DNA of 50,158 nt from Methanosarcinales archaeon (GCA_030611045.1 JAUWQN010000003.1:1-50158), one strand, 5' to 3'. Positions 25,695 to 35,758 are shown, numbered from the stretch's first letter. A program made the numbers and translations. Notes: generated by a model not told the origin, from the sequence alone.

Positions 25695-26093
25695 TTACCC
25701 TTCTACAACCTTTACACACACTTCTCTCTGGCGAGGCCCGTCGCATTCAACGAAAAGGATACTCTGCCAGGTTCCGAGAGCCAAAACCCCTTTTTCTATG
25801 GGAATCGTTACACTCGAGCCAAGCACAACAGCCCTGAGATGGGCATGTGCGTTGTTATCTATTCTATCATGCAGGTATCCTTTCCCTTTTGGAACCAACT
25901 CGTTCAGAAGCTTTAAGATATCGTTTTTCAGCCCGGCTTCGTTCTCATTTATTATGATTCCTGTAGTTGTATGCTTGGTAAATATCACACAGACACCGGA
26001 ATCAACGCGTTTACTGCTAACGAATCCATTCACCTCGCGTGTGATATCAATAAGCTCGGTGCTTTCCTTTGTCCTTATTTCTATCCTTTCCAT
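25695..26093 (-). CDS. YjbQ/UPF0047 family protein
   Basis: A 132-residue protein of the YjbQ family: VCVIFTKHTTTGIIINENEAG, then YLHDRIDNNAHAHLRAVVLGSSVTIPI, and LGTWQSILFVECDGPRQREV. The conserved His, Asn and Glu residues sit in the trimer-interface active site. The E. coli member has weak thiamine-phosphate synthase activity, but the true role is unsettled. It starts at ATG 26093. It has no obvious operon partner. Confidence 0.92.
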   Translation of the reverse strand: MERIEIRTKESTELIDITREVNGFVSSKRVDSGVCVIFTKHTTTGIIINENEAGLKNDILKLLNELVPKGKGYLHDRIDNNAHAHLRAVVLGSSVTIPIEKGVLALGTWQSILFVECDGPRQREVCVKVVEG

Positions 26094-26207
26094 GCTAGCT
26101 AGCTATACAAACAATCTTTAATTTAATATCGTATCCATTAAAAACTTATGGACGAAGTAGGTGTATGGCGGGGAAAAAAGTTTTATCAGCAAATAGTTGT
26201 TTCTTTT

Positions 26208-26240
26208 GTCAAGCTTTCTTTTCAAAAGAAAGGTTGTGAG
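26208..26240 (+). repeat. Hairpin repeat upstream of thrS (CAAGCTTTCTT family)
   Basis: CTTTCTTTT and AAAAGAAAG form a near-perfect palindrome inside TCAAGCTTTCTTTTCAAAAG. A related block, ATCAAGCTTTCTTAGGAAGA, lies at about 49136, next to the GGGGCCAGACC repeat. Here the hairpin falls in the likely leader of the ThrRS gene. Confidence 0.45.
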
Positions 26241-26253
26241 GTGTGAAAATTGC

Positions 26254-28167
26254 ATGCAATTGCTGTTCATCCATTCTGATTATATAGAATACGAAGCGAA
26301 GTCGAAAACGAGAGTTGCAGAGGAGATAGATCCTGCAAGGAGGAAAGAGCGGATAGAAGAGGCGCTGGTTGCTTTTATCGCGGTGGAAAGCGAAGATGAG
26401 AAGAATGTACGATACATAGTAAAGAAGGCTGCGGAAGAAGCAAATTCTATTTTTGAGCAGGTTAATGCGGAAAGAATTGTTTTGTATCCGTATGCGCATT
26501 TAAGCTCTGAGCTTGCTTCGCCGGAGACGAGCGTAGAGATATTGCGAGGTCTAGAGGAGGTTTTGCGTTCACGCGGTGTGGAAGTAACGAGAGCACCCTT
26601 TGGCTGGTATAAATCGTTTACATTGAGATGCAAAGGGCATCCGTTATCAGAGCTGTCAAGGAAAATAACGGTTCTCGAAGGTGCGGAAACGAAAGAGGCA
26701 GCGGCAGAAAAGCAATCTAAGGCGTTAGAAGCGGAAGAGAAAGCGGTATCTCATTTCTTCTTTATGGATGAACACGGTAACCTCGTAGGGACGGATGATT
26801 TTGACTTTGAAGAAAAACATGAAAATTTGAAGAAGTTCTTCGTGTATGAAAGTGAGAAGCGGCGAGAAGTGGATAAGATACCGCCGCATGTAGAACTGAT
26901 GAAGCGGTTAGAGATCGCGGATTACGAACCCTCATCGGACCCTGGGAATCTACGTTTTTATCCGAAGGGCAAACTGATAAAGTCACTCTTGGAAGACTAC
27001 GTCAGGGATTCAGTGGCTGCTTACGGCGCTGCTGAGGTGGAGACGCCGATAATGTATAGTGTAGTGCATCCATCGCTGAAGGATTACCTCGAACGATTCC
27101 CCGCACGACAGTATTCAATGTTAGGTAAAGGGGGTAAGCCTGATTTGTTCTTACGGTTTGCAGCGTGCTTCGGGCAGTTCCTCATGAGCAAGGAGATGAG
27201 CATTTCGTATAAAAACTTACCCTTAAAGATTTTCGAGCTCGCGCCGTCTTTCAGAAAGGAGAAAAGAGGTGAACTTGTTGGGCTTCGTCGTTTGAGAAAG
27301 TTCACGATGCCTGATATGCATACGCTATGCAGGGACATGGATGAGGCATTGGTGGAGTTCGAGAAGCAATACGAGTTCTGTATGCGTATTTTAGCGGACA
27401 TCGGATTTTCACCAAAGAACTACGAAGTTGCGCTACGATTCACAAAAGAGTTCTACGATGACGGTGCGAACAAAGAGCTTATAGAGCGTTTGGTGGGAAT
27501 AGCAGGAAAGCCAGTGCTGATCGAGATGTGGGACCAGCGCTTTTTCTATTTCGTGCTCAAGTTCGAGTTCAACTTCGTGGACGCGTTAGGTAAGGCTTCG
27601 GCTTTGTCCACCGTCCAGATAGACGTTGAGAATGCAGATCGGTATGGTATAACCTACACCGATGCAGATGGCGCGCGAAAAAGCCCGATTATACTCCATT
27701 GTTCGCCAAGTGGAGCGATTGAACGATGCATATATGCGTTATTGGAGAAGGCATATCTGGATATGGAGGCGGGGGTTATGCCCATGCTTCCTTTATGGCT
27801 TTCTCCTACCCAGTTGCGATTAATTCCGGTAGCCGAGCGGCATTTGGAGTACCTCGAGGAGATTCTACCAGCACTGAACGGGATAATGCGCGTGGATGTG
27901 GACGATCGCGATGAGACCGTATCGAAGAAGATAAGGGATTCAGGACGTGAATGGATCCCTTACGTTGCTGTAGTAGGAGATAAGGAAGTGGAGAAGCAAA
28001 CGTTGAGTGTTACGATTAGGGCGGAATCGAGCAAGAAGAAGCGGAAGGTAGAGGAAATGAATGTTTCTGCGTTAAAAGAGCGGATTGAGGCAAGTATAAA
28101 AGACAAACCGTTCCGATCATTGCCGCTCTCTTATAAATTGTCAGAGCGGGCGAAGTTCGTGGGATAA
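26254..28167 (+). CDS. thrS: Threonyl-tRNA synthetase, archaeal type
   Basis: A 637-residue enzyme. The N-terminal domain is the archaeal D-aminoacyl-tRNA-deacylase-like editing domain ([41 protein letters not shown]) that removes misacylated serine. The class II catalytic core follows, with motif 2 [28 protein letters not shown] and motif 3 as [17 protein letters not shown]. The C-terminal anticodon domain ends the chain ([19 protein letters not shown]). The frame is open further up, but ATG 26254 gives the family start. Its last 27 bases overlap the convergent LarE gene. Confidence 0.96.
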   Translation: MQLLFIHSDYIEYEAKSKTRVAEEIDPARRKERIEEALVAFIAVESEDEKNVRYIVKKAAEEANSIFEQVNAERIVLYPYAHLSSELASPETSVEILRGLEEVLRSRGVEVTRAPFGWYKSFTLRCKGHPLSELSRKITVLEGAETKEAAAEKQSKALEAEEKAVSHFFFMDEHGNLVGTDDFDFEEKHENLKKFFVYESEKRREVDKIPPHVELMKRLEIADYEPSSDPGNLRFYPKGKLIKSLLEDYVRDSVAAYGAAEVETPIMYSVVHPSLKDYLERFPARQYSMLGKGGKPDLFLRFAACFGQFLMSKEMSISYKNLPLKIFELAPSFRKEKRGELVGLRRLRKFTMPDMHTLCRDMDEALVEFEKQYEFCMRILADIGFSPKNYEVALRFTKEFYDDGANKELIERLVGIAGKPVLIEMWDQRFFYFVLKFEFNFVDALGKASALSTVQIDVENADRYGITYTDADGARKSPIILHCSPSGAIERCIYALLEKAYLDMEAGVMPMLPLWLSPTQLRLIPVAERHLEYLEEILPALNGIMRVDVDDRDETVSKKIRDSGREWIPYVAVVGDKEVEKQTLSVTIRAESSKKKRKVEEMNVSALKERIEASIKDKPFRSLPLSYKLSERAKFVG

Positions 28168-28980
28168 TGAGACATCCATACTTCCACTCCGATACCCTTC
28201 AAGATCAAGCGTAACGTAAGTGAATCCAAACGCCTTCAGTTTCCTTGATACCGCTTTAAGCACTTCAAAATCACAAAAAGCGTCCAATTCTTCATTATCA
28301 ATCTCTATCCTCGCTATTCCGCCACGATGTAATCGAACCCTGAGTCCTTTGAACCCAAAATCAGTCAAGAAATCTTCAGCCGCTTCGATCATCGCTAGTT
28401 TCTCCACCGTTAGTCGCTCGCCGTATTCTACCCTTGTAGCCAAGCAAGGCGAAGAGGGCTTATCCCAAAACGGTAGCCCGATCTCTTTCGCTATTTGCCT
28501 CACCTCATACTTTGTTATGCCCACTTCGACAAGGGGGTGCCACACACCTTCTTCTTCGGCAGCGGCAAGGCCCGGACGGTATTCACAAAAGTCGGAAACA
28601 GTAACACCTTCTGCAACGGTTGTTATGCCCTCTGCAGCCGCAATGCCCTTTAATCGCTTTGTAAATTCTCGCTTGCAATAATAGCATCTGTCATGCGGAT
28701 TTTTAACAAAATCATCGTTATTCTGCCACGGAAACTGCACGATCTTATGAATGACGCCCGTGTGGGTCACAAAACTCTTGACTTGTTCTAATTCCCTTCG
28801 CGGGAACAGTTCACTGTCCACCGTTACAGCCAGGACGCGCTCTTTGCCCAGCACATCAGAAGCAACCTTCAGTAATAAACCACTATCAACACCCCCTGAG
28901 AAAGCAACAAGTAACTTCTCTTCTCCGCCTATTTTTTTTCTTAATGCTTCAAGTTTCTTTCGCACGGTGAGGTCTAACAT
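28141..28980 (-). CDS. larE: LarE-like ATP-dependent sulfur transferase
   Basis: A 279-residue PP-loop enzyme: AFSGGVDSG (27-34), [13 protein letters not shown], a CYYC pair (C99, C102) and the [16 protein letters not shown] motif with Cys179, the position of the sacrificial cysteine in LarE. In the well-studied case it adds sulfur to the nickel-pincer cofactor of lactate racemase. No larA, larB or larC lies nearby, so a different sulfur acceptor is possible. It starts at ATG 28980 and converges on thrS with a 27-base overlap. Confidence 0.88.
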   Translation of the reverse strand: MLDLTVRKKLEALRKKIGGEEKLLVAFSGGVDSGLLLKVASDVLGKERVLAVTVDSELFPRRELEQVKSFVTHTGVIHKIVQFPWQNNDDFVKNPHDRCYYCKREFTKRLKGIAAAEGITTVAEGVTVSDFCEYRPGLAAAEEEGVWHPLVEVGITKYEVRQIAKEIGLPFWDKPSSPCLATRVEYGERLTVEKLAMIEAAEDFLTDFGFKGLRVRLHRGGIARIEIDNEELDAFCDFEVLKAVSRKLKAFGFTYVTLDLEGYRSGSMDVSLSHELRPL

Positions 28981-29033
28981 GGTAGATTAAAGCGTATGTT
29001 TTATATAGCATTGTGTAGCAACCTTTTAAAAAG

Positions 29034-29756
29034 ATGAGAAAAATAGTGAATAAGCCGCAGGTGAAGCCGTTTGTGTTTTATGGACTGTTACTTATACCAA
29101 CCGTTTTTTTGTGCTATGACGAGAACTTTGGGAAGAGTTCAGTCTTCTTCATTGTTCTACTTGCGATACTCCTGGCAAGCCTAATAGAGATACCAATATA
29201 CACGGTGCGAACCAAAAAGCCGGAGTATAGCGCGAGAGAAGCACGGGCTATCGGTGAAATTTACGGCGTGCCAATAATAGATGAGATGCAGGCCGATGCT
29301 GAAAAGAGATATAAGACCCGCGTAACGCTGAATATGGGTGGTTTTGTTATACCGCTGTTCTTCTCTCTCTATCTGCTGCTCTTTTTTAATCCGATGGAAA
29401 ACTATCCGCTACCGCTGCTGGAAATAACATTGGCTACCTTGCTCATGACGCTCATTTCCTATATGCTTGCGGAGGTGAAAGGCGGTGTAGGCATAATAGT
29501 TCCGAACTATGTAGGCCTCTTTGCGATTCCTCTTGGACTGATACTTTCGCCGTCAGAACTGCCACTTGCGATAATAGCAGAGGTATTGATATTTGTACCA
29601 GCGATCTTTGGCATACTGTTGGGGATGCTGATAATAGTGCTAACACTGCCCAAAGACGAAGTGGGAAGTGCGTTCTTTAATATCAGTGGCATTGGCAGTT
29701 TTTATACAGTATACCTTATCTCCTTCCTGGCATTAGTGATAGGATGTATAGCATAA
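29034..29756 (+). CDS. DUF1614-like membrane protein
   Basis: A 240-residue protein with about seven hydrophobic segments and a central RVTLNMGGFVIPLFFSLYLLL stretch, typical of DUF1614 membrane proteins, plus a YMLAEVKGGVGIIVPNY loop and an IPLGLILSP segment. The function is unknown. A cytoplasmic loop carries charged sequence (KKPEYSAREARAIGEIYG). It starts at ATG 29034 and precedes prephenate dehydrogenase by 67 bases on the same strand, with a dispersed repeat copy between them. Confidence 0.72.
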   Translation: MRKIVNKPQVKPFVFYGLLLIPTVFLCYDENFGKSSVFFIVLLAILLASLIEIPIYTVRTKKPEYSAREARAIGEIYGVPIIDEMQADAEKRYKTRVTLNMGGFVIPLFFSLYLLLFFNPMENYPLPLLEITLATLLMTLISYMLAEVKGGVGIIVPNYVGLFAIPLGLILSPSELPLAIIAEVLIFVPAIFGILLGMLIIVLTLPKDEVGSAFFNISGIGSFYTVYLISFLALVIGCIA

Positions 29757-29775
29757 GGAGGGACGGAACATGCTC

Positions 29776-29806
29776 ATTTCGAATTTAGAGTTTAGGATTT
29801 ATAAAC
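29776..29806 (-). repeat. 31-base dispersed repeat, copy 1
   Basis: Read on the minus strand this begins GTTTATAAAT and ends CGAAAT, with CTAAACTCTAAAT in the middle. It matches 50041-50071 on the plus strand at 29 of 31 positions. It lies in the spacer before the prephenate dehydrogenase gene. Confidence 0.7.
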
Positions 29807-29823
29807 AAAGGGGGTGAGTTTGT

Positions 29824-30732
29824 ATGCGCATAACGATACTCGGTGGTGCCGGAGGAATGGGGGAATGGTTTGCCCGTTTTTTCAAAGAGAACAACTGTGA
29901 CGTGAGAATAGTAGATATAAGCGATAAGACAGAGGCGGTGGCAAAGCAACTGGACGTACAATTTTCAACTATCAATGTCTTAAAGGCGGAGGTAGGAGCG
30001 CTAAAGGAAGAGTTTGCTGATACAGACATAGTGCTCGTCTCGATGCCTATAGATGTAACAGGACGCGTGATAGAGCGTGTGGGGCCTGAACTGCATGAAA
30101 TGTCGCTACTGATGGATGTGACATCGGTGAAAAAAGCGCCGGTAGAGATGATGGAGAAATGCACAAGCGTGGGTGTGGAAATTCTGGGTACGCACCCTTT
30201 ATTCGGACCTTCCGCGAAGAGTTTGCAGGGTCTGCCGGTCATATTCGTGCCAATACGAAAAGGGCCACTCTACGAAAGTGTATATGGCATATTTGAGCGA
30301 AACGGAGCGAAAATTGAATTTTTAACTGCCGCAGAGCATGACGAGATAATGGCTGTAATCCAGGGACTGCCACATTTTATCCTCTTCTCCTATGGCATCA
30401 CGTTAAAAAATCTTGATTTTGATGTTGAACGGGCAAGAAGATTCATGGGCCCGATGTACGCGGTGGTCATGGATTTTGTGGGTCGGCTGTTACATCAAGA
30501 CCCAGACCTCTACACACAGATACAGACGAATTTTGAGATGAGCACGATACACGATGCTTTTTTAGCGGCTGCCACGAGGTTATCTGAGTTGGTATCCGAG
30601 GGAAACGTGGATGCAATTATGGAGGAGCTGCAGATGGCGAAGCGGCATTTTGGGGATACTGAGGGCGCGATGAGAAATTCAGATAGGATAATAGAGGAGA
30701 AGATAAACCTCTCTTTAAAGAGGAAAGTTTAA
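29824..30732 (+). CDS. tyrA: Prephenate dehydrogenase
   Basis: A 302-residue NAD(P)-dependent enzyme that converts prephenate to 4-hydroxyphenylpyruvate for tyrosine. The Rossmann loop GGAGGMG (7-13), DVTSVKKAPVEMM and GTHPLFGPS (122-130) with the catalytic His, and AEHDEIMAVIQGLPHF are all present. It lacks the fused ACT or chorismate mutase domains found in some archaeal versions, so feedback control may be external. It starts at ATG 29824 behind GGGGGTGAGTTTGT. Confidence 0.93.
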   Translation: MRITILGGAGGMGEWFARFFKENNCDVRIVDISDKTEAVAKQLDVQFSTINVLKAEVGALKEEFADTDIVLVSMPIDVTGRVIERVGPELHEMSLLMDVTSVKKAPVEMMEKCTSVGVEILGTHPLFGPSAKSLQGLPVIFVPIRKGPLYESVYGIFERNGAKIEFLTAAEHDEIMAVIQGLPHFILFSYGITLKNLDFDVERARRFMGPMYAVVMDFVGRLLHQDPDLYTQIQTNFEMSTIHDAFLAAATRLSELVSEGNVDAIMEELQMAKRHFGDTEGAMRNSDRIIEEKINLSLKRKV

Positions 30733-30874
30733 CCAACGCTTTTTCTTTTTAGAAAAATCAATCCGCATATACAGAAACCGGTAAAAAACCGGAACATTTA
30801 AATACTGTTCTTTCACATATTTCATAATATGGCGAAAGTTCAGAAGATTATGAAAAAAATAAAAGGTGGAAGAG

Positions 30875-31360
30875 ATGACGGGATCTCCTAAAGATGAATT
30901 TATAGTCCTTATGACTGAAAACAGCAAAGTTAACGGTCTTGATGAGCTATCGTCAAGGATTATCGGTATCCTGTTTATAGAACCAAAAGAAATTGCTCTC
31001 GACGAACTGGCAAAAAGAACAGGATATAGTCTATCCGCAGTAAGCACCGCGATGAAACTTATAGAAAGAGCAGGGATAGTTAAAAGATCAAAGAAACCCA
31101 AATCGAGAAAAGTATATTATTACATGGAAAAGGACATGCTCGCTATGTGGATACAACTCATGAGGAGAAAACACGAAAATATCATATTGCCCTCAAAACA
31201 AAAACTACCAAAAATAATTGAAAAGTATAAACTGGAAAAATCAGAAAACTCAGAAGAGGAGTTAAGGATTGTGGAAAATTATTACAAGCAGGTATTATAT
31301 TCCGAACAATTCATAAAGGACTCAATTAAGACGCTTGAACAGTATGAGGTGAATAAATGA
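30875..31360 (+). CDS. GbsR/MarR-like HTH regulator
   Basis: A 161-residue protein with a winged helix: LSSRIIGILFIEPKEIALDELAKRTGYSLSAVSTAMKLIERAGIVKRSKKP, then a helical tail. The layout is that of GbsR-type MarR regulators. The frame is open from GTG 30866, but ATG 30875 with AAAAGGTGGAAG is the better start. Its TGA overlaps the ATG of the COG1361 gene by 4 bases, so it probably controls the surface protein and ABC exporter operon that follows. Confidence 0.82.
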   Translation: MTGSPKDEFIVLMTENSKVNGLDELSSRIIGILFIEPKEIALDELAKRTGYSLSAVSTAMKLIERAGIVKRSKKPKSRKVYYYMEKDMLAMWIQLMRRKHENIILPSKQKLPKIIEKYKLEKSENSEEELRIVENYYKQVLYSEQFIKDSIKTLEQYEVNK

Positions 31361-32649
31361 AGGAAGAAGAGAAAAAAATCGGATGTTTTATGACAGCGCT
31401 TTTTGCTGTGGTTTTTTTATTGCTCCTTATGGCAGCCACAGCGTCAGCTGCCGAGGGTCCTGCGGTCATGATTACCAATTGCACCGTGGAGCCCGAAGTC
31501 CTGATGCCCGGCGACACAGGTACGATTACGCTAACCATAAAAAATATGGACACCAAATCATTAGAGACTGTGACAACGACTACTACGACTACGACTCAGA
31601 CAGCCACTACTGAGACAACATCAACGATAAGTGCAGAGATAGAGACGATACGGCTGAGTAGCAGAAGCAAAGACATAGAATGGCTGAAAGAAGGTACGCA
31701 ACGCACTGAATACTTCAAAGTAGGTGCGTTAGGACCTGCGGAAAGCATAAAAATCTCGTTACCAATAAAAGTCGCCACCTATGCAAAAAGCCGTCCGTAT
31801 TTTCTCGAAGTGTACATAGAAGTGGATAATGGCGAAAATGTGCGTTTCCCTGTCCGTGTGGACGTGGACAGTAGTGAAGTGCAATTACTTGAGCAGGATA
31901 TACCTTCGGGGATTTCGCTCAGCGAGTCGAAGAAGATAGCGATCGTCGTGGCGAATAACAGACCAAATACCGTGAGCGGTGTGAACGTGTTCGTGAGGTC
32001 GAGCAATGATGATTTTGAATTCACGCCGGAGGGAATATTCATCGGCAATTTAGGGGCATATGAAAGCAAAACGGTAAGTTTCACGCTCACTCCTCTTTCC
32101 GAAGGAGATCATGACATCTATTTCGAAACGACTTATAAGAACGGTAATAATGTGCATCACAGCGAGCTTACATCGTCTGTCGAGGTAAAGAGCAGCTCAG
32201 ATGTGAAACTTATCCTGGTGAATGCGCCTGAATTTGTTCTTAAAAGTGACGTCGCGAGGATAGATTTCGACGTCGCTAACGGGATGGCAAAGAATATCAA
32301 AGCGGTATCCGTAGTGCCCGCGATAGAAGGGCTCAAAATACTGCCTTCAGAATATTTTATCGGGGACATGGAAGCCGGCGATGTCTTTTCCGCTTCGTTT
32401 GATGTTCATACGAGTGATTTGAGCGTAGGTGAAACCGCAATACCCTTTAAAGTGCTGTTCAAAGATGTTGACACGGACAAGCAATACGAAACGCAAGGTT
32501 ACGAGGTGCATGTAGAGGTACGGGAACCGCAGAAGAGTGAATTACCGAATCAGATGCTATTTGGTGCGCTGCTGGTCATTCTCGTCCTTGTCGTTCTGGC
32601 TGTCTGGATACGAGTAAAGCGAAAGCGAGGGCGACAAGAGAGGGAATAG
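31357..32649 (+). CDS. COG1361-like exported, membrane-anchored protein
   Basis: A 430-residue protein with a signal peptide (TALFAVVFLLLLMAATASA), a threonine-rich linker (about 71-92, ETVTTTTTTTTQTATTETTS) that may be glycosylated, repeated beta-sandwich domains of the NEW3/CARDB kind (VMITNCTVEPEVLMPGDTGTITL, SKKIAIVVANNRPNTVSGV, VLKSDVARIDFDVANG), and a C-terminal TM helix (LFGALLVILVLVVLAVWI) followed by basic residues. Such proteins often sit beside MacB-type ABC exporters and may act as their extracellular partner. The 4-base overlap with the regulator and the downstream ABC genes define one operon. Confidence 0.82.
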   Translation: MKEEEKKIGCFMTALFAVVFLLLLMAATASAAEGPAVMITNCTVEPEVLMPGDTGTITLTIKNMDTKSLETVTTTTTTTTQTATTETTSTISAEIETIRLSSRSKDIEWLKEGTQRTEYFKVGALGPAESIKISLPIKVATYAKSRPYFLEVYIEVDNGENVRFPVRVDVDSSEVQLLEQDIPSGISLSESKKIAIVVANNRPNTVSGVNVFVRSSNDDFEFTPEGIFIGNLGAYESKTVSFTLTPLSEGDHDIYFETTYKNGNNVHHSELTSSVEVKSSSDVKLILVNAPEFVLKSDVARIDFDVANGMAKNIKAVSVVPAIEGLKILPSEYFIGDMEAGDVFSASFDVHTSDLSVGETAIPFKVLFKDVDTDKQYETQGYEVHVEVREPQKSELPNQMLFGALLVILVLVVLAVWIRVKRKRGRQERE

Positions 32650-32687
32650 AGGGCGAAGACTACGACTACGTAAGAGCAATAAAATAA

Positions 32688-33350
32688 ATGATCCACACTG
32701 AAAATCTGACGAAAATTTATCGGATGGGCGATGCGGAAGTTTACGCACTGCGCGACGTGAACTTAGAGATAAAAGAAGGTGAGTTCATCGCGATAATCGG
32801 GTCATCGGGCTCGGGTAAGTCCACACTGCTCAATATGATTGGCTGTTTGGACACGCCCACAAGCGGTTCGGTCTTCATCGATAATGTAAATACTGCGTCG
32901 CTCAACGAGAACGAACTCGCAGAAATCCGCAGGGAGAAAATGGGCTTCATATTTCAGCAATTTAACCTCGTTCATACGTTAAATGCGGTAGAAAACGTCG
33001 CGCTACCCATGTTCTTCGCGGGTGTGAAACGAGAAACGAGGCTGAAAAGAGCGGAGGAGCTGCTTGTCAATGTCGGGCTTGGCGATCGGATATACCATAA
33101 ACCATCGGAACTGAGTGGCGGGCAGCAGCAGCGGGTGGCTATTGCACGCGCGCTTTCTAACGACCCGGAAATCGTCATCGGCGACGAGCCCACTGGAAAC
33201 GTGGATACAGATACGGGAAATGCAATAATGGACATCTTAGAAGGTTTGAATAAAGAGGGAAGGACAATCATTGTGGTAACGCACGATGCGGAGATTGCAG
33301 CCCACGCAGGTAGAACAAAGCGGATGCGGGACGGAAGGGTGCTTGATTGA
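32688..33350 (+). CDS. MacB/LolD-type ABC transporter ATPase
   Basis: A 220-residue ATPase with Walker A GSSGSGKST, Q-loop FQQFNLV, signature LSGGQQQR, Walker B IVIGDEPTG and switch His VVTHD. The spacing and the GDEPTGNVDTDTG sequence are those of the MacB/LolD/FtsE group, which drive periplasmic or extracellular conformational work rather than ordinary uptake. It starts 38 bases after the COG1361 gene. The first permease follows after 3 bases. Confidence 0.93.
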   Translation: MIHTENLTKIYRMGDAEVYALRDVNLEIKEGEFIAIIGSSGSGKSTLLNMIGCLDTPTSGSVFIDNVNTASLNENELAEIRREKMGFIFQQFNLVHTLNAVENVALPMFFAGVKRETRLKRAEELLVNVGLGDRIYHKPSELSGGQQQRVAIARALSNDPEIVIGDEPTGNVDTDTGNAIMDILEGLNKEGRTIIVVTHDAEIAAHAGRTKRMRDGRVLD

Positions 33351-33353
33351 GCA

Positions 33354-34544
33354 ATGCGAGATAAATTCCTCCTCGCGTACCGGAGCATAAAGGAGCGAAG
33401 AACCCGTTCGATACTCACCGTGCTGGGTATTGCGGTGGGCATAGCGGCTATCGTTTCTTTGATGAGCGTCGGCTATGGTATGGAAGAGGCGATAACCGGT
33501 GAATTGACGGGGATGGCAGATATGATTTCGGTGATGCCCGGCAAAATAGCAGGCCACGCCTATGTGGAACTGGGGAGTTTTACCGATAGAGACGTAAAAG
33601 ACGTGCAGCGGATAAGCGGTATCAAGGACATAACAGCAATGACGTACGATGCCGTAGAAGTGGAATATAGAAACGAACGAGCCCCCATTTTTATCCTTGG
33701 CGGTGATACCAAGGAGCTGGGGAGCTTCTATGTGGATCCAGTCGGGATCAAGGAAGGTAGATGGCTCAGGGAAAATGATTATAAGGGGTGCGTCATTGGA
33801 GACCGGGTAGCCAATGACTTCTTCGATGAAGTCATACACGTGAACGATAAGCTGGAGATAAATGGTGCGAAATTCGTTGTGGTCGGCGTTTTTGAAAAGG
33901 CAAGCACGATGTATGCCGCTGACGTTGATCCCCATATTTTTCTCACATTGCGTGCTTCACAGGAAGTTCTGCAAACCGATGAGGTAAAATACATCATGGT
34001 GAGGATCTATGACATCGAGGAAGCCGAAGAGATAGCAGAGGAGATCGAGGAAGCGATAAATGATAACCACGGACTCGATGATTTCGCCAACGCAATGACA
34101 ATGGGGAGCATGATAGAGCAGATTGGAGATGTTTTTAATATCATTCGCGGCGTCCTGGTGGGTATAGCGGCAATTGCACTCGTTGTCGCATCCATTGGCA
34201 TCATGAACACGATGTTGATGTCAGTGATGGAGCGGACGCATGAGATCGGTGTGATGAAGGCGATCGGCGCGAAGAGCAGTGATGTTCTCTCTCTTTTCCT
34301 ATTAGAATCGGGTATGGTGAGCCTGGTGGGCGGTGTGGTTGGCTGCGTAGTTGGCGTTATCGTGGCAAAAGTCATCAGTTTCGGTGCAAGCGCGGCATTG
34401 GGTATAGAAATGACTGCGGTGGTGAAACCCGAAGTGTTACTTGGTGGCATGGCAGTTGCGATGGTTGTGGGCGTTCTATCAGGGTTCTATCCAGCGCGGA
34501 AGGCGTCAAGAATGAGTCCGGTCGAAGCGGTGAGGTACGAATAA
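33354..34544 (+). CDS. MacB-like ABC permease (FtsX domain), first copy
   Basis: A 396-residue protein with one N-terminal TM segment (RSILTVLGIAVGIAAIVSLMSVGYG), a large MacB-type extracytoplasmic domain and three C-terminal TM helices with the FtsX motif MSVMERTHEIGVMKAIGAKSSDVLSLFLLES, ending FYPARKASRMSPVEAVRYE. It is about 50 percent identical in appearance to the next gene, so the two arose by tandem duplication and probably form the two halves of one exporter. It starts at ATG 33354, 3 bases after the ATPase stop. Confidence 0.92.
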   Translation: MRDKFLLAYRSIKERRTRSILTVLGIAVGIAAIVSLMSVGYGMEEAITGELTGMADMISVMPGKIAGHAYVELGSFTDRDVKDVQRISGIKDITAMTYDAVEVEYRNERAPIFILGGDTKELGSFYVDPVGIKEGRWLRENDYKGCVIGDRVANDFFDEVIHVNDKLEINGAKFVVVGVFEKASTMYAADVDPHIFLTLRASQEVLQTDEVKYIMVRIYDIEEAEEIAEEIEEAINDNHGLDDFANAMTMGSMIEQIGDVFNIIRGVLVGIAAIALVVASIGIMNTMLMSVMERTHEIGVMKAIGAKSSDVLSLFLLESGMVSLVGGVVGCVVGVIVAKVISFGASAALGIEMTAVVKPEVLLGGMAVAMVVGVLSGFYPARKASRMSPVEAVRYE

Positions 34545-35758
34545 TGAGGGATTCATTTTCGCTGACATATCGGAATATAAAAGAGCGAAAAGCTCGTGCT
34601 GCACTTACGATACTGGGCATTACGGTGGGCATAGCTGCGGTAATCGCCTTGATGTCCATTGGCTACGGCATGCAGGAGTCAATCACGGCAGAACTCGTTG
34701 AGATGGCAGATGTCATCGTGGTAATGCCAATGAGGATGGAATTAGGCAGCATTGGCACATTTGGCAGCTTTACCGACCGCGATCTGGACGCGGTGAAACG
34801 AATCGGAGGCGTAAAACACGCTGTAGCAATGATAGGCGAGATGGAAGAAGTGGAATACCGCGGTGAAAAGTTCATGGTGCAGATCGTTGGTATTGAACCG
34901 CGAGATATGGATGCGGTATTTGGCGAGACGGTGAAGCTGGAAGAGGACGGTGGCGCAGGGACAGAAGCATCAGGAAGAGCCTTACGAGATAATGATCACA
35001 AGGCATGTGAGATTGGGTACAGCATTGCCCATGATTATTTTAGTAATGAGGTTGGTGTTAATGACCGGCTCACGATAAATGGTACTAAATTCAGGGTTGT
35101 CGGGATAATTGGAAAGCAGGGGGGATTCAGGTCTGAGGTGGATTCGCAGATATACATCACAACACGAGATTCGGTGAGTGTTCTTGATAACGAGGATATT
35201 TCAACCATCTTCGTGCGTGTGCGGAATATAGAGAATGCGGAAGAGATAGCAGCAGAAATAGAGGAGCGGATAGATGACAATCACAAGCTGGATGATTTTA
35301 CGTCTGCAATGACAATGGGAAGCGCGATAGAGCAGATGGAGTCCATTTTCGGGATATTACAAGCTGTTTTAATCGCAATCTCGTCTATATCGCTTATCGT
35401 TGCTGCTATGGGGATAATGAACACGATATTGATGTCTGTGATGGAGCGTACGCATGAGATCGGAGTGATGAAAGCGATCGGCGCGAAGAACAGGAATATT
35501 CTCTCTCTGTTCTTACTCGAAGCGGGCGTGATAAGCGTAATCGGAGGCGTTTGTGGCTGTATCGCCGGCGTTATTGGCGCTCACGCTATAACTTTCGGAA
35601 TACAGGCTGCATTTGACGTTGAGATTGCAGCGATTGTAAAGCCGGAAGTTTTGCTTGGCGGCATAGCGGTTGCACTTGTTGTAGGGATGCTCTCTGGGTT
35701 GTATCCAGCGAGGAAGGCGTCGAAGATGAGTCCGGTCGAAGCGGTAAGGTATGAATGA
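34544..35758 (+). CDS. MacB-like ABC permease (FtsX domain), second copy
   Basis: A 404-residue paralogue of the preceding permease. It has the same layout: N-terminal TM (RAALTILGITVGIAAVIALMSIGYG), an extracytoplasmic domain with SFTDRDLDAVKRIGGVKHAVAM, a C-terminal three-helix bundle with VMERTHEIGVMKAIGAKNRN, and the end YPARKASKMSPVEAVRYE. It overlaps its neighbour by one base (TAATG). The extracytoplasmic part diverges more than the membrane part, including an insert EEDGGAGTEASGRAL, suggesting distinct partner roles in a heterodimer. Confidence 0.92.
   Translation: MRDSFSLTYRNIKERKARAALTILGITVGIAAVIALMSIGYGMQESITAELVEMADVIVVMPMRMELGSIGTFGSFTDRDLDAVKRIGGVKHAVAMIGEMEEVEYRGEKFMVQIVGIEPRDMDAVFGETVKLEEDGGAGTEASGRALRDNDHKACEIGYSIAHDYFSNEVGVNDRLTINGTKFRVVGIIGKQGGFRSEVDSQIYITTRDSVSVLDNEDISTIFVRVRNIENAEEIAAEIEERIDDNHKLDDFTSAMTMGSAIEQMESIFGILQAVLIAISSISLIVAAMGIMNTILMSVMERTHEIGVMKAIGAKNRNILSLFLLEAGVISVIGGVCGCIAGVIGAHAITFGIQAAFDVEIAAIVKPEVLLGGIAVALVVGMLSGLYPARKASKMSPVEAVRYE

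Noticed and set aside
25154-25746. Minus-strand frames over the response regulator region
   Set aside because: Composition is Cys/Arg/Ser-rich without motifs; the plus-strand receiver domain explains the region.
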